From Sulfurisoma sp963709555 (GTDB lineage: Bacteria; Pseudomonadota; Gammaproteobacteria; Burkholderiales; Rhodocyclaceae), in assembly GCA_963709555.1 (NCBI GenBank), contig CAVPWR010000003.1, forward strand, positions 434,001 to 498,000: a DNA stretch of 64,000 nt, written 5' to 3'. The notes under the pieces were generated by a model. It was given only the letters and a program-made list of their open reading frames with translations, made no database searches and was not told where the DNA came from. Numbering within the stretch: position 1 is the stretch's first letter; each line of letters opens with the position of its first letter. Shown in pieces: positions 1 to 9,511 of this stretch. A program made the translations under genes and the position numbers.

Positions 1-1205
1 GATGGTCGCCGCCGGAGATCCAGGTCACGGCGCCGTAGGTCAGCGGGCCGAGTATCGACGACAGCTTCACGGCCAGGCCCCAGAGGCCGAAGAACTCGCC
101 GTGGCGCGCCGGCCGGCGCGAGGTAGCCGACCAGCGCGCGGCCGGCCGACTGGCTGGCGCCGAGGCAGAGCCCGGCGACGTTGGCGGCGAGCCAGAACAG
201 CGGCGGGGTGACGGCGAGCCAGGCCAGCAGGATCATGACCAGCCAGCCAAGCAGCGTCAGCGCGATGGCGCGGACGTGGCCGATGCGGTCCTGGAAGTGG
301 CCGAAGGCGAAGGCGCCGATGGCCGCGGTGATGTTGACCAGGAAGATCAGCCTGATGGTGTCGGCCGTGGCGAAGCCCATGGCCTGCTCGGCGTAGATCG
401 CGGCGAGCGCGATCACCGCCTGGATGCCGGCCTGGTAGAAGACGATGCAGAGCATGAAGCGGCGCATGTCGCGGAAGTCGCGGGCATGGCGCAGGGTGTC
501 GCGCACCCGTGCCCAGGCCGAGCCGTCGAGGGCGGCTTCTTGTCGCCCGGCTGGCGTTCGCGCAGGAACAGAAAAGTCGGCGCTGCCGCCACGGCGAACA
601 GCACGGCGGTGATCAGCATGGCGACGGGCACGAAGTCGGCCGCGCCCTCGCCGCGGGCCTGCGCCCAGGAGATGTAGGCGAGGCAGGCGCCGAGGCTCGC
701 CAGTCCGCCGACGAAGCCGAGGCTCCATCCCCAGCCCGAGACCTTGCCGAGGCTGCTGCTCGTCGGCCAGCTCGGGCAGGAAGGCCGCGATCAGGTTCTC
801 GCCGCTGCCGAAGCAGAAATTCGAGATCACCAGGAAGACGATGGCGACGGCGAGTCCGCCCGGGCCCGCCAGCGCCAGGCCGGCGGTGCCGAGCACGCAG
901 CCGGCGGTGGTAAAGGCGAGCAGGCGCTTCTTGGCGCCGTGGGCGTCGGCCCAGGCGCCGAGCAGCGGCGCGGTGAGCAGGATCAGGGCATAGGAAACCG
1001 CCAGCGCGGCCGTCCAGGCGAAGGTCGCCCACGGCGCCTTTCCGGCGACCACGGACACGAAGTAGGCGTTGAAGATGGCCGTGATGACGACGGTCGTGTA
1101 GCCGGAGTTGGCGAAGTCGAACATCGCCCAGGCCCAGACCTCGCGGCGGCGGACGCCGGCGCGGAGGTAGGGGGATGGGATGGGTGGGGTGGGGGCCATG
1201 TTCAT
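1..1205 (-). CDS. UMF1/Atg22-like MFS transporter (partial, frameshifted)
   Basis: Multipass inner-membrane transporter of the major facilitator superfamily; substrate unknown. The N-terminus carries the UMF1-type signature WAMFDFANSGYTTVV, followed by hydrophobic helices and motifs such as FCFGSGENLIAAFLPE. The gene enters from the left edge, so its C-terminus is missing. Start taken at 1205 (MNMAPTPP); 1199 is equally possible and neither has a clear ribosome site. The frame is broken three times: near 755 (extra base before SSLGKVSGWGWS), near 535 (missing base before AALDGSAWARV) and near 106 (before RHGEFFGLWGL). The coding signal resumes intact each time, so sequence error is likelier than decay. 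Divergent from the FimV-like gene across a 39-bp gap. Confidence 0.8.
   Translation of the reverse strand, partial: MNMAPTPPIPSPYLRAGVRRREVWAWAMFDFANSGYTTVVITAIFNAYFVSVVAGKAPWATFAWTAALAVSYALILLTAPLLGAWADAHGAKKRLLAFTTAGCVLGTAGLALAGPGGLAVAIVFLVISNFCFGSGENLIAAFLPELADEQQPRQGLGLGMEPRLRRRTGEPRRLPRLHLLGAGPRRGRGRLRARRHADHRRAVRRGGSADFSVPARTPAGRQEAALDGSAWARVRDTLRHARDFRDMRRFMLCIVFYQAGIQAVIALAAIYAEQAMGFATADTIRLIFLVNITAAIGAFAFGHFQDRIGHVRAIALTLLGWLVMILLAWLAVTPPLFWLAANVAGLCLGASQSAGRALVGYLAPAGAPRRVLRPLGPGREAVVDTRPADLRRRDLDLRRRP
571..594 (+). repeat. dispersed GGGAAAAGTCGGCG motif, copy 1
   Basis: GAAAAGTCGGCGCTGCCGCC begins here, antisense within the MFS gene; shares its 5' core with eight other sites in the window. 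Confidence 0.5.
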
Positions 1206-1244
1206 GCCGGGATGATATCGCCGCCTTTCTTTTGGAGAAGAGGT

Positions 1245-3374
1245 ATGCCTAAAGTAAAATGGCGCAATTGCTTCAATTCCCCCACCATGGTTTCGTTCTT
1301 CCGCCCGCGTCGCCGGCTGGCCAGCTTGGCGCTTGCGCTCGCTTTTTCCGGCCAGGCCTTTGCCATCGGCCTCAGCACCGCCACCGGCCAGGCCGTGCTC
1401 GGCCAGCCGCTGCGCATCCGCATTCCCCTGATCGGCGCCAACGACGGGCCGCTCGATGCCTCGTGCTTCCGCCTGCTGCCGCCGCAGTCGCCGATGGATG
1501 CCGATTACGTGCTGCGCGACGGCCGCCTGCGCGTCGAAAGCGTGCAGGGGCAGACCCAGTTGATCGTGACCAGCCAGGCCTCGTGGCGCCACCCGGTGGT
1601 GGAGTTTCGCATCGTCGCGAGTTGCGGCGGTGCCGAGGTGGCGCGCGATTACCTGCTGCTGGCCTCGCTGCCGCCTCCGCCGCAGGCGGCGGCCAAACCC
1701 GAGACGAAAGAGGAGTTGAAAGAAGCACCGAAGGTGGCGGCTGCCGCCGCGCCCGCACCTGCCCCGGCCGCCAGCAGTGAAACCCTGCGCCTGACGGTCG
1801 ACAGCAACCTCAATGCCCTGGCGCGCAGCCGCTATGCCGACCAGCGCGAGCTCCGCGACGAATACCGGCGCCTGATGGCGGCGGCGAATCCCGCGCTGTT
1901 CGCCGGCAAAGGGGCCGTGGGCTCGGTGCCGCTTGCGGCCGGCACGGTGCTCAACATTCCGCCCAACCTGCCCAAGCCCGCCACCGCCGCAGCGCCGTCA
2001 CCCGTCGTGACGAAGGGCGAACCTGCGCCGGCGGCGCCGAAGAAAAAGGCGCCGCCGGCCGCAACGGATGCCGCAGCGGCGACAACGGGCAAGAGCCCCG
2101 ACCGGCTGCTCATCGGCGGCAACGCCACGGCGGGCATCAAGCCGCTGTCGCCGCGCGAACTGGCCGCGGCGGTCGACCGGCTGGAACGCATGGTCGAGGA
2201 CCAGGGACGCATCCACCTCGGCATGAGCGAAAGCATCAAGACGGTCGAGATCGCCTTCGGCGACCTTCGCACCAACCTGCTGGCCATCGAGGCCCGCATG
2301 AAGGCGCTGGAGATCGAGCGGGTCAAGGCCGAGACGGAGCGGGCGCGGGCCATGGCCGCGCTGGCCGAGGAGCGCGCGCGCTTCGGCTTCCTCGAAATGC
2401 TCGCCCTGGTGCTGGCCAGCGGCGCAATCGGCGCCGGGCTGATTCATTACTTTCACCGCCTGCAGGGGCGCCGTCCGTCAGGGGGAAGCATCACCGGGAC
2501 GGAGCCGTCGCCGGTTGCGGAAGCGCAAGCGCTCTCCGGCCTGGAGTCGCTGGTGGCCGAACCGCCCGAGCCGCCCGCTGTGCCAGTCGCGCCGCCGTCG
2601 CCTGCGGCCAGGCCCGTTGTCGCGCCGGCAGCCGTGGTCAGGCAGCCGCCTCAGGCGGCGCCCGTGCCCGTGGCGACAAAGCCGCTGCCGCCACCGGACG
2701 TCGTTAGGCCTGCGCCGGCGATGGCGATGCCAGTCACGCCGGCGGCCGAACCGGCTGAGGTGGCCATCGATCCGATCAGCCTCGGCAACCAGCCGTCGCG
2801 CCAGCAAGCCGAGGACACGACGCCGCCGCCGATGATCGAGTTCACGCTCGAGGCGCTGCCGCCTCACGCCGTACCGCCAGAGCCGACTTTTACCCCGCCG
2901 CGGGCGACGGCGTCGAAGCCGCCGGAGCAGGTCGAGCTGGCGGTGCCGGGCGTGGGTCACGATCCGTCCATCGAGCTGGCCGAGGTGATGGAGTCGATGG
3001 GACTGGCTCACGGCGCCGCGCATACCCTGGTCGAGCATATCCGCGGCAATCCGGCCGAGTCCGTGCAGCACTGGCTCAAGCTGCTCGATTTGCGCCAGCG
3101 TGCCGGCCTGCAGGAGCAACTGGCCGACTCGGTGAAGGAACTCAAGGCCATGTTCAACGTCGCCATCGATGACGACGGAGCACAGCCAGGCAACGCCTCG
3201 CTGGCCGATTACCACCATCTGTCGAAGGAACTGACCGCCGTCTGGGGCAAGCCCGAGTGCGGTGCCTTCCTGCTCAACCTGATCGCCGATACGCGCGAGG
3301 GAACCCGGGCGGGCTTCCCCCGCGCGGTGGTGGAGGAAATCCTGCTGCTGCGGGCCATGCTGGCCAACGGCTGA
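1245..3374 (+). CDS. FimV/HubP-like membrane protein
   Basis: Probable peptidoglycan- and pole-associated protein linked to type IV pili or polar organisation, 709 aa. A signal peptide (cleavage after QAFA, about residue 43) precedes a FimV-type N-terminal domain (IGLSTATGQAVLGQPLRIRI). A Pro/Ala-rich linker, a coiled-coil stretch, one transmembrane helix (FLEMLALVLASGAIGAGLIH) and a long Pro-rich cytoplasmic part follow. The C-terminus (SVQHWLKLLDL onward) is helical, in keeping with FimV-family tails. Start chosen at 1245 because GGAG lies 7 bases upstream; an internal ATG at 1287 has no such site. The FimV assignment rests on architecture and N-terminal pattern. Confidence 0.7.
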   Translation: MPKVKWRNCFNSPTMVSFFRPRRRLASLALALAFSGQAFAIGLSTATGQAVLGQPLRIRIPLIGANDGPLDASCFRLLPPQSPMDADYVLRDGRLRVESVQGQTQLIVTSQASWRHPVVEFRIVASCGGAEVARDYLLLASLPPPPQAAAKPETKEELKEAPKVAAAAAPAPAPAASSETLRLTVDSNLNALARSRYADQRELRDEYRRLMAAANPALFAGKGAVGSVPLAAGTVLNIPPNLPKPATAAAPSPVVTKGEPAPAAPKKKAPPAATDAAAATTGKSPDRLLIGGNATAGIKPLSPRELAAAVDRLERMVEDQGRIHLGMSESIKTVEIAFGDLRTNLLAIEARMKALEIERVKAETERARAMAALAEERARFGFLEMLALVLASGAIGAGLIHYFHRLQGRRPSGGSITGTEPSPVAEAQALSGLESLVAEPPEPPAVPVAPPSPAARPVVAPAAVVRQPPQAAPVPVATKPLPPPDVVRPAPAMAMPVTPAAEPAEVAIDPISLGNQPSRQQAEDTTPPPMIEFTLEALPPHAVPPEPTFTPPRATASKPPEQVELAVPGVGHDPSIELAEVMESMGLAHGAAHTLVEHIRGNPAESVQHWLKLLDLRQRAGLQEQLADSVKELKAMFNVAIDDDGAQPGNASLADYHHLSKELTAVWGKPECGAFLLNLIADTREGTRAGFPRAVVEEILLLRAMLANG
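2871..2896 (-). repeat. dispersed GGGAAAAGTCGGCG motif, copy 2
   Basis: The minus strand reads GGGGTAAAAGTCGGCTCTGG, inside the FimV-like gene where it encodes PEPTFTP. Confidence 0.45.
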
Positions 3375-3452
3375 GCGGGCCGATCTTCGTCGCTTCGATC
3401 GGAGGAACACCCAGAGCCGAACAGGCCCGGTAGGGGGATAGTGCCGACCACT

Positions 3453-3466
3453 TTGACCTGAATCAA
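3453..3466 (+). promoter_or_regulatory. FNR/ANR-type binding site
   Basis: TTGACCTGAATCAA matches the FNR/ANR consensus TTGAT-N4-ATCAA with a single change. It is the only such site I noticed and lies 117 bp before the DUF3141 start. If it sits at -41.5, transcription would begin near 3501, with TAGATG (3489-3494) as a weak -10. This predicts oxygen-responsive activation of the downstream gene. Confidence 0.6.
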
Positions 3467-3582
3467 CACCCGAAACGACGATAGCCTGTAGATGTATTTC
3501 GCGGTGATTGGCCGTGTCCGGCATCCCTGCCCTTCGATGTGCCGGCCCGGTCGCGAACGCAGTGTCGATGGAGAAAACCAAT

Positions 3583-5844
3583 ATGTCCAAGACTGTCAGC
3601 AACAAGACGGGTGGCGCATCCGCCAGCCAGGAGTCGAATCCGCTTTTTGCCTGGCCCGGGATGGCCGCAACCGGGGGCCTGCAAGCCTGGGGGGCGGTGG
3701 GTGAGTACATGACCGATGCCATGCAGCGCACCATCCTGTTCTGGGACGTGCTGCGGCAGCGCAGCGACCAGTACTACGCGCAGAAGGCGAAGGCGGTGCC
3801 GCACGTTCTCAGCTTCGACGCCGAACTGGTGCTGGACGGTCGCACCTTCAAGAAGCCGGTCAATTACCTGCTGGTGCGGGTCAAGCCGCCGCAGGATGTG
3901 GCCATCGATCCGCTGAAACGACCGTTCGTGGTGGTCGATCCGCGCGCCGGCCACGGGCCGGGCATCGGCGGCTTCAAGGCCGACAGCGAACTCGGCGTGG
4001 CCATGCGTGCCGGACATCCCTGTTACTTCGTGGGGTTCACCCCCGAACCGATGCCGGGCCAGACGATCGAGGACATCGTGTATGCCGAGGCGGCATTCCT
4101 GGAAAAGGTCATCGCGCTGCACCCCAAAGCCGAGGGCAAGCCCTGCGTCATCGGCAACTGCCAGGCCGGCTGGGCGGTGATGATGGTGGCCGCGATACGG
4201 CCTGAACTGTTCGGGCCGATCATCATTCCCGGCTCGCCGCTGTCCTACTGGGCCGGCGTGGAAGGCGAGAACCCCATGCGTTACACCGGCGGCCTGTCCG
4301 GGGGCAGCTGGGTCACCGCGCTGACCGGCGATCTCGGCAACGGCAAGTTCAACGGCGGCCATCTGGTCGAGAATTTCGAGAATCTGAATCCCGCCAACAC
4401 CTTGTGGACCAAGAACTACAACCTCTGGGCCAAGGTGGATAGCGAGGGGCCGCGGTTCCTGGAATTCGAGAAGTGGTGGGGCGGCCACGTCAACCTCAAC
4501 GCCGAGGAAATCCAGTGGATCGTCGATGAGCTGTTCGTCGGCAACCGGCTCGCCACGGCCGAGATCGTCACCAGCGCCGGAGACCGGGTCGATCTGCGCC
4601 ATATCCGCTCGCCGATCATCTGCTTCTGTTCCAAGGGCGACAACATCACCCCGCCGCAACAGGCGCTGGGGTGGATCGTCGATCTCTACGGCACGGACGA
4701 CGAGCTCCGCGCCTGCGGCCAGACCATCGTCTATGCCATCCACGAAAGCGTCGGCCATCTGGGCATTTTCGTCTCGGGTGGCATCGCGAAGAAGGAGCAT
4801 CAGGAGTTTGCATCCAACATCGATCTGATCGATGTCCTGCCGCCCGGCCTGTACGAGGCCGTCCTGACCCGGGCGACTGCCGACGCGACCAATCCGGACC
4901 TGATCGGCGGTGACTGGATCTCGCGCTTCGAGCCGCGCACCCTCAACGACATCCGCGCCATCGTCCAGCCCGACCCCGAGAACGAACGCCGCTTCGCCGC
5001 CGTGCGGCGGGTGTCGGAGATCAACCTCGGCCTGTACCGCACCTTGTTCCAGCCCCTGGTGCAGGCGTCCATCAACGAGCAGGGCGCCGAATGGCTGCGC
5101 AAGCTCAATCACGCCGAGTTGCCCTTCGAGATTTTTTCGGAGCGCAATCCGCTGATGCGGCAGGTCGCCCAGCTGGCCGAGCAGGTGCGGGCGCAGCGCC
5201 AGCCCGTGTCGCCCGACAACCCCTTCCTGCAGTGGCAAAACAGGATGTCGGAGCAGATCATCGCCGCACTGGACAGCTATCGCGACATGCGCGACAGCAG
5301 CATGGAAAAAATCTTCCTGACCCTGTACGGCTCGCCGGTGCTGCAGGCCATGGTCGGACTGAAGGCGGAGGACGAACCCCTGCGCGCAAGCCCGGAGATC
5401 GAGCCGGAACGCGCCGCTTTCATCCAGCAGCGCATCGGCGAACTCAAGGCACGCCTCGCCGAGGGCGGCGCGCGCGAGGCGGCGATCCGCGCCCTGGTCT
5501 ACATCGGCATGAGCGGGGAGGGCGTTGATGAGCGCGCTTTCAACGTGATGCGGCAGATTCGCGACGAGAACCAGAGCGTGACGCTGCAGGAGTTCAAGCA
5601 GATCCTGCGCGAGCAGTACTTCAGCCTGATGCTGGACCGCGAAGGGGCACTGGCTGCAATTCCGAAAATGTTGCCCGCTGACTCGGCCAGCCGCAAGCGC
5701 ATACTGGAAACGATCCGCAGAGTCCTTGAGTCCGTCGGCCCGGTGACGGGCGAACGGGCGCAACGGCTGGCGCAGGTTGAGGAACTGTTCGGCACCGGTG
5801 CCAAGGCCGGCTCGACCAAGCGGGCTTCCCGCAAGGACAGTTGA
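3583..5844 (+). CDS. DUF3141 alpha/beta-hydrolase-fold protein, PHA synthase-like
   Basis: Large soluble protein (753 aa) of the DUF3141 family, related to poly(3-hydroxyalkanoate) synthases; no reaction is established. The nucleophile elbow reads GNCQAGWA with Cys193 where lipases have Ser, as in PhaC. A probable Asp (SKGDNITPP) and His (ESVGHLGIF) complete a triad. The long C-terminal half is helical and PhaC-unlike. Start set at 3583 because GGAG lies 9 bases upstream; 3568 is an alternative. The upstream FNR-type box suggests low-oxygen induction. DUF3141 genes often accompany acetate/phosphotransacetylase genes, but none is adjacent here. A hairpin follows the stop. Confidence 0.85.
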   Translation: MSKTVSNKTGGASASQESNPLFAWPGMAATGGLQAWGAVGEYMTDAMQRTILFWDVLRQRSDQYYAQKAKAVPHVLSFDAELVLDGRTFKKPVNYLLVRVKPPQDVAIDPLKRPFVVVDPRAGHGPGIGGFKADSELGVAMRAGHPCYFVGFTPEPMPGQTIEDIVYAEAAFLEKVIALHPKAEGKPCVIGNCQAGWAVMMVAAIRPELFGPIIIPGSPLSYWAGVEGENPMRYTGGLSGGSWVTALTGDLGNGKFNGGHLVENFENLNPANTLWTKNYNLWAKVDSEGPRFLEFEKWWGGHVNLNAEEIQWIVDELFVGNRLATAEIVTSAGDRVDLRHIRSPIICFCSKGDNITPPQQALGWIVDLYGTDDELRACGQTIVYAIHESVGHLGIFVSGGIAKKEHQEFASNIDLIDVLPPGLYEAVLTRATADATNPDLIGGDWISRFEPRTLNDIRAIVQPDPENERRFAAVRRVSEINLGLYRTLFQPLVQASINEQGAEWLRKLNHAELPFEIFSERNPLMRQVAQLAEQVRAQRQPVSPDNPFLQWQNRMSEQIIAALDSYRDMRDSSMEKIFLTLYGSPVLQAMVGLKAEDEPLRASPEIEPERAAFIQQRIGELKARLAEGGAREAAIRALVYIGMSGEGVDERAFNVMRQIRDENQSVTLQEFKQILREQYFSLMLDREGALAAIPKMLPADSASRKRILETIRRVLESVGPVTGERAQRLAQVEELFGTGAKAGSTKRASRKDS

Positions 5845-5867
5845 TCGACGTTGACAACGTTTGATCT

Positions 5868-5902
5868 GCACGACCTGGCGTCAACCGGGTCGTGCGGTCT
5901 TT
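5868..5902 (+). terminator. hairpin after DUF3141 gene
   Basis: An 11-bp stem with one G-U pair (5868-5878 with 5885-5895), a 6-base loop, then GGTCTTT. The T-run is weak. The rest of the 5845-6102 gap shows no gene. Confidence 0.55.
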
Positions 5903-6102
5903 GCGCGGCAGCGTCTGAAACATCATCAGGCGGCGGCAATCGTTTCATCGAACGGGCTCGCCGGGGCGCCCAGCGCAGCCGGAGTCGAATACCCGGCACT
6001 CGTGCGGGTTTCGCGGCGGGCCGAGATGTGCTCAAATTCCGCCCTTTTGCACGCGACTTGGGCCAGGTGCGGCGTTGGCGGATTGCGGCTTGATGGAATG
6101 AG

Positions 6103-7752
6103 ATGAAAATAGCGGTAAGCGAACTGGTCGTCAGGTTCATGGAGCGCCTCGGCGTCGAAGTCATCTTCGGCATGCCGGGCGCCCATATCCTGCCGGTCTA
6201 TGACGGCCTGGTCGACTCGAAGATCAGGAGCGTCCTGGTCAAGCACGAGCAGGGCGCCGCCTTCATGGCCGGCGGCTATGCCCGTGCCTCGGGCCGCATC
6301 GGCGCCTGCATCACCACCGCCGGGCCCGGCGCCACCAACCTGGTGACGGGGATCGCCAATGCCTACGCCGACAAGCAGCCGATCCTGATCATCACCGGCG
6401 AGACCTCGACCTACATCTTCGGCAAGGGCGGTCTGCAGGAAAGCTCCGGCGAGGGCGGTGCCCTCGACCAGGCCGCGTTGTTCAAGGGCATCACCCGCTA
6501 TCACAAGATCGTCGAGCGCACCGACTACCTCGGCCAGGTGCTGAAGCAGGCGGCGAAGATCCTGCTCTCTGCCGATTCGGGGCCGGTGCTGCTGAGCCTG
6601 CCCTACAACGTGCAGAAGGAATTGGTCGAGGCGGACATCCTCGACGCCATCGCCTTCACGGCCGGCCATGCAGGACACCGGAGGCACCCGCCGGCAGACG
6701 AACTGGCGCGGCTGATCGCGGCCGCCACCGCCCCGGTGATCGTGGCCGGCTATGGCTGCATAAAGTCCGGCGCGCAGGCGGTCGTGGGCCAGTTGAGCGA
6801 GCGGCTGGGCATCCCGGTGACCACCAGCCTCAAGGGCAAGGGGGTCATCGGCGAGGATGCGGAATTGTCGTTGGGCTGCCTCGGCGTGACCTCGGACGGG
6901 GAGGCCTACCGCTATGTCGTCGATCATGCCGACCTGGTGATCTTCCTCGGCGCCGGCTTCAACGAACGCACCAGCTACCTGTGGGATGCGCGCCTGCTGG
7001 CCGGCAAGCAGGTGGTGCAGGTCGACAGCGACCCGGCGCAACTGGAAAAGGTGTTCAAGGCCGACCTGGCCATCCACGGCGACATCCACGAGGTGCTGAA
7101 CGACGTGCTGGCGACGCTGGTGCGGGAGGGCGTCGCGCCCAAGGCGCTCGATCGCCTGTCCGGCCACAAGGTCCCACATGCCGCGCGCGCCGAGACGCCG
7201 GTGCAGTTCCGCCTGATGGAACAGTTCTTCGTCCGTCTTGCCGCGCGCTTTCCGCGGGAGGCGATGGTCTTCGACGACAACATCATCTTCGCCCAGAACT
7301 ACTTCAAGGTCGCCGCCGACAACCGCTATTTTCCGAACTCGGGCATTTCCTCGCTCGGCCATGCCATACCCGCCGCCATCGGCGCGCGCTTCGCCAGCGG
7401 CGGGCCGACTTTCGCCATCCTCGGCGACGGTGGTTTCCAGATGTGCTGCATGGAAATCATGACGGCCGTGAATTACCGCATCCCGCTCAACGTGGTGGTG
7501 ATCAACAATTCCACCATGGGGCTGATCCGCAAGAACCAGTTCCAGCTTTACGGCGAGCGTTACATCGACTGCGACTTCGTCAATCCCGACTTCGCCCTTC
7601 TCGCCAGATCGTTCGGCATCGCACACCACAGGATCGAGGCCGAGGCCGACCTCGATGACCTGTTCGCGAATGCCGATCTCGCCGGCGCCATCAACCTCAT
7701 CGAAATCATGTTGGACAAAAATGCTTTCCCCAGTTACCTCACCAATCGATAA
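6103..7752 (+). CDS. ThDP-dependent enzyme, acetolactate synthase-like
   Basis: 549-aa enzyme of the acetolactate synthase / pyruvate decarboxylase-type ThDP family. The N-terminal Pyr domain has the catalytic Glu49 in VKHEQGAA and the TAGPGATN loop. A central Rossmann-like domain follows (PVIVAGYGCIKSGAQ). The C-terminal PP domain has the metal/ThDP motif GDGGFQM (from residue 441) ending in NNSTMGL. No ilvH-type small subunit is nearby and the neighbours are not branched-chain genes, so a biosynthetic IlvB role is doubtful. A specialised 2-oxo-acid decarboxylase or carboligase is more likely. It opens a three-gene overlapping cluster and its 3' end overlaps the next gene by 32 bp. Confidence 0.85.
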   Translation: MKIAVSELVVRFMERLGVEVIFGMPGAHILPVYDGLVDSKIRSVLVKHEQGAAFMAGGYARASGRIGACITTAGPGATNLVTGIANAYADKQPILIITGETSTYIFGKGGLQESSGEGGALDQAALFKGITRYHKIVERTDYLGQVLKQAAKILLSADSGPVLLSLPYNVQKELVEADILDAIAFTAGHAGHRRHPPADELARLIAAATAPVIVAGYGCIKSGAQAVVGQLSERLGIPVTTSLKGKGVIGEDAELSLGCLGVTSDGEAYRYVVDHADLVIFLGAGFNERTSYLWDARLLAGKQVVQVDSDPAQLEKVFKADLAIHGDIHEVLNDVLATLVREGVAPKALDRLSGHKVPHAARAETPVQFRLMEQFFVRLAARFPREAMVFDDNIIFAQNYFKVAADNRYFPNSGISSLGHAIPAAIGARFASGGPTFAILGDGGFQMCCMEIMTAVNYRIPLNVVVINNSTMGLIRKNQFQLYGERYIDCDFVNPDFALLARSFGIAHHRIEAEADLDDLFANADLAGAINLIEIMLDKNAFPSYLTNR

Positions 7753-9511
7753 TTCCGCCGACTTGGCCGTGGAGATCATGGCGCAAAAGGGCGCCATCGC
7801 GGAAATCGAGCGGGAGTTGTGGGCCGGCGGCTACGACGAAGACCAGCTCGACACCTATCAGGGCGCGTTCCGCCGCCTCGAACGGCTGATCGCGGCGCAG
7901 GGGGCCGACGAGCGGCACAAGTTCGTCATCGTCATCCCGGTGGCCGACCGGCCCCAGCAGCTGCGCGACTGTCTCGCCAGCCTGCTCGGGCTGTGCCGCG
8001 ACTTCGGCTACGGCGGTCAGCGCGACGGCATGTACCGCAAGGTCGCCGTGGTCATCGCCGACGACAGCGACGATGCCGACAGCATCGCGCGGCACCGCGA
8101 GCTGGCCCGCGAGTTCACCGCGCTCGGCATCGAGACCAGCCACTTCCGCCCCGACGAACAGTTCGCCCTCGTCGAAGCGCTGGACGAGCCGGCGCAGGTC
8201 GATCTGGCGCGCGTGCTCGGCCGCGCCCGGCGCGAGTCTTACGGCCACAAGGGCCAGGCGGTGATGCGCAACATCGCCTACCTCAAGCTGGCCTCATTCC
8301 AGGCCGAAGGTGAGCGGCTGCTGTTCTATTCGATCGACAGCGACCAGGAGTTCAAGGTCAAGATCACCACGCCCGAGGGTGATCGCGAAGTCTGTGCCGT
8401 CAATTTCTTTCACTGGCTGGACGAAATCTTCTCCCGCTCCGAGGCCCTGGTGTTGACGGGCAAGGTGGTCGGCGATCCGCCCGTTTCGCCCGCCGTCATG
8501 GCCGGCAATTTCCTCGAGGACGTGATCGGCTTCCTGCGGCAGATGGCTGCGAGTGGCGGCCACACGACCTGCCGGCACCACGAGGCCGACGCCCACCGCC
8601 AGGGCGAGGCGTCCTATCACGACATGGCCGAGCTGTTCGGCTTCGAGCCGGCCTCAGATGCCTACCGCTACCTCTGCCCACTCGAAGGCGAACATGGCGA
8701 CGGCGACTGCTTCGACCATTTCGCCGGCCGGCTCAACAGTTTCTTCTTCGGCGAGCATCCGACCCGCGTTTCCTATTACCAGCACGTTCCGGTGCTGCGC
8801 AGCGTGCAGCCGGCGCGCACCGTCTATGCCGGCAACTACGTCTTCCGGCCGGAGGCGCTGAAATACTTTATTCCCTTCGCCGCGCTGCGCCTGCGCATGT
8901 CCGGGCCGACACTGGGGCGGCTGGTCAAGGCCGAGGTCGGCAAGCGCTTCGTCTCCGCCAACCTTCCGATGCTGCACAAGCGCACCGTGGGCGGCAGCGG
9001 CCAGTCCGAGTTCCGCCCCGGGATTCATGCAAACGGCGGCACCGGCAACCAGGCCATCGAGCTCTGCGGCGAAGCCGAACGGCAGTTCTTCGGTGACGTC
9101 ATGCTGTTTACCATCGAGCGGCTGACGGCCATGGGTTATCCGCAGCAAGTCCTGCCGCAGGCCACTTTGGACGAATCACTGACCGCCGTCCATGGCGAGA
9201 TGCTGCAGAAATACGCGGTCAAGCGCCGCGACATCCTCGAAAAGCTCGGCCGCCTGCAGGGCGTGCTCAATGACCCGGCCCACTGGTGGAACCAGTCGGT
9301 CGAACATGCCGCAGCGGTCGCCAATTTCTCGGCCTTCGCCGCCAACATCGACCACAACTTCGGCGCGGACTCGCCTTGCTACGAGCGCATCGAGTCGCCC
9401 GCGAACTGGGAGAAGTGGCGTGCCGGCCTGCTCGAGGCCATTGCCGCCTACCCGGACGACATGCAAGCCTGGGGCAGGGCGCTGGCGCGGCATGTTCGCG
9501 CTGCAGGATAG
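7721..9511 (+). CDS. unrecognised protein with GT-A glycosyltransferase-like start
   Basis: 596 aa, cytoplasmic by appearance, with no signal peptide or membrane helix. Residues about 60-130 resemble a GT-A nucleotide-binding half (FVIVIPVADRPQQLRDCLAS, later VAVVIADDSDD). A DxD-like pair, D206/D208 in FYSIDSDQEF, could bind a metal-nucleotide sugar. Cys and His cluster near residues 285-345 (TTCRHHEADAH, CPLEGEHGDGDCFDHF), possibly a metal site. The C-terminal third is helical and unplaced. Start at 7721 is uncertain: no good ribosome site, and an ATG at 7778 is an alternative. Overlaps both neighbours, implying co-translation with the ThDP enzyme and the ligase-like protein. A nucleotide-sugar transferase is an inference only. 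Confidence 0.55.
   Translation: MLSPVTSPIDNSADLAVEIMAQKGAIAEIERELWAGGYDEDQLDTYQGAFRRLERLIAAQGADERHKFVIVIPVADRPQQLRDCLASLLGLCRDFGYGGQRDGMYRKVAVVIADDSDDADSIARHRELAREFTALGIETSHFRPDEQFALVEALDEPAQVDLARVLGRARRESYGHKGQAVMRNIAYLKLASFQAEGERLLFYSIDSDQEFKVKITTPEGDREVCAVNFFHWLDEIFSRSEALVLTGKVVGDPPVSPAVMAGNFLEDVIGFLRQMAASGGHTTCRHHEADAHRQGEASYHDMAELFGFEPASDAYRYLCPLEGEHGDGDCFDHFAGRLNSFFFGEHPTRVSYYQHVPVLRSVQPARTVYAGNYVFRPEALKYFIPFAALRLRMSGPTLGRLVKAEVGKRFVSANLPMLHKRTVGGSGQSEFRPGIHANGGTGNQAIELCGEAERQFFGDVMLFTIERLTAMGYPQQVLPQATLDESLTAVHGEMLQKYAVKRRDILEKLGRLQGVLNDPAHWWNQSVEHAAAVANFSAFAANIDHNFGADSPCYERIESPANWEKWRAGLLEAIAAYPDDMQAWGRALARHVRAAG

Noticed and set aside
3463..5871. 802-codon open frame antisense to the DUF3141 gene
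   Set aside because: Composition follows the complement of a GC-rich gene; no recognisable domain, while the opposite strand has clear family motifs.
6103..7752. ilvB (biosynthetic acetolactate synthase)
   Set aside because: No ilvH or ilvC adjacent and cluster partners are unrelated to branched-chain synthesis.
5926..7797. 623-codon open frame antisense to the ThDP enzyme
   Set aside because: Shadow frame; the sense strand has GDG...NN and the catalytic Glu.
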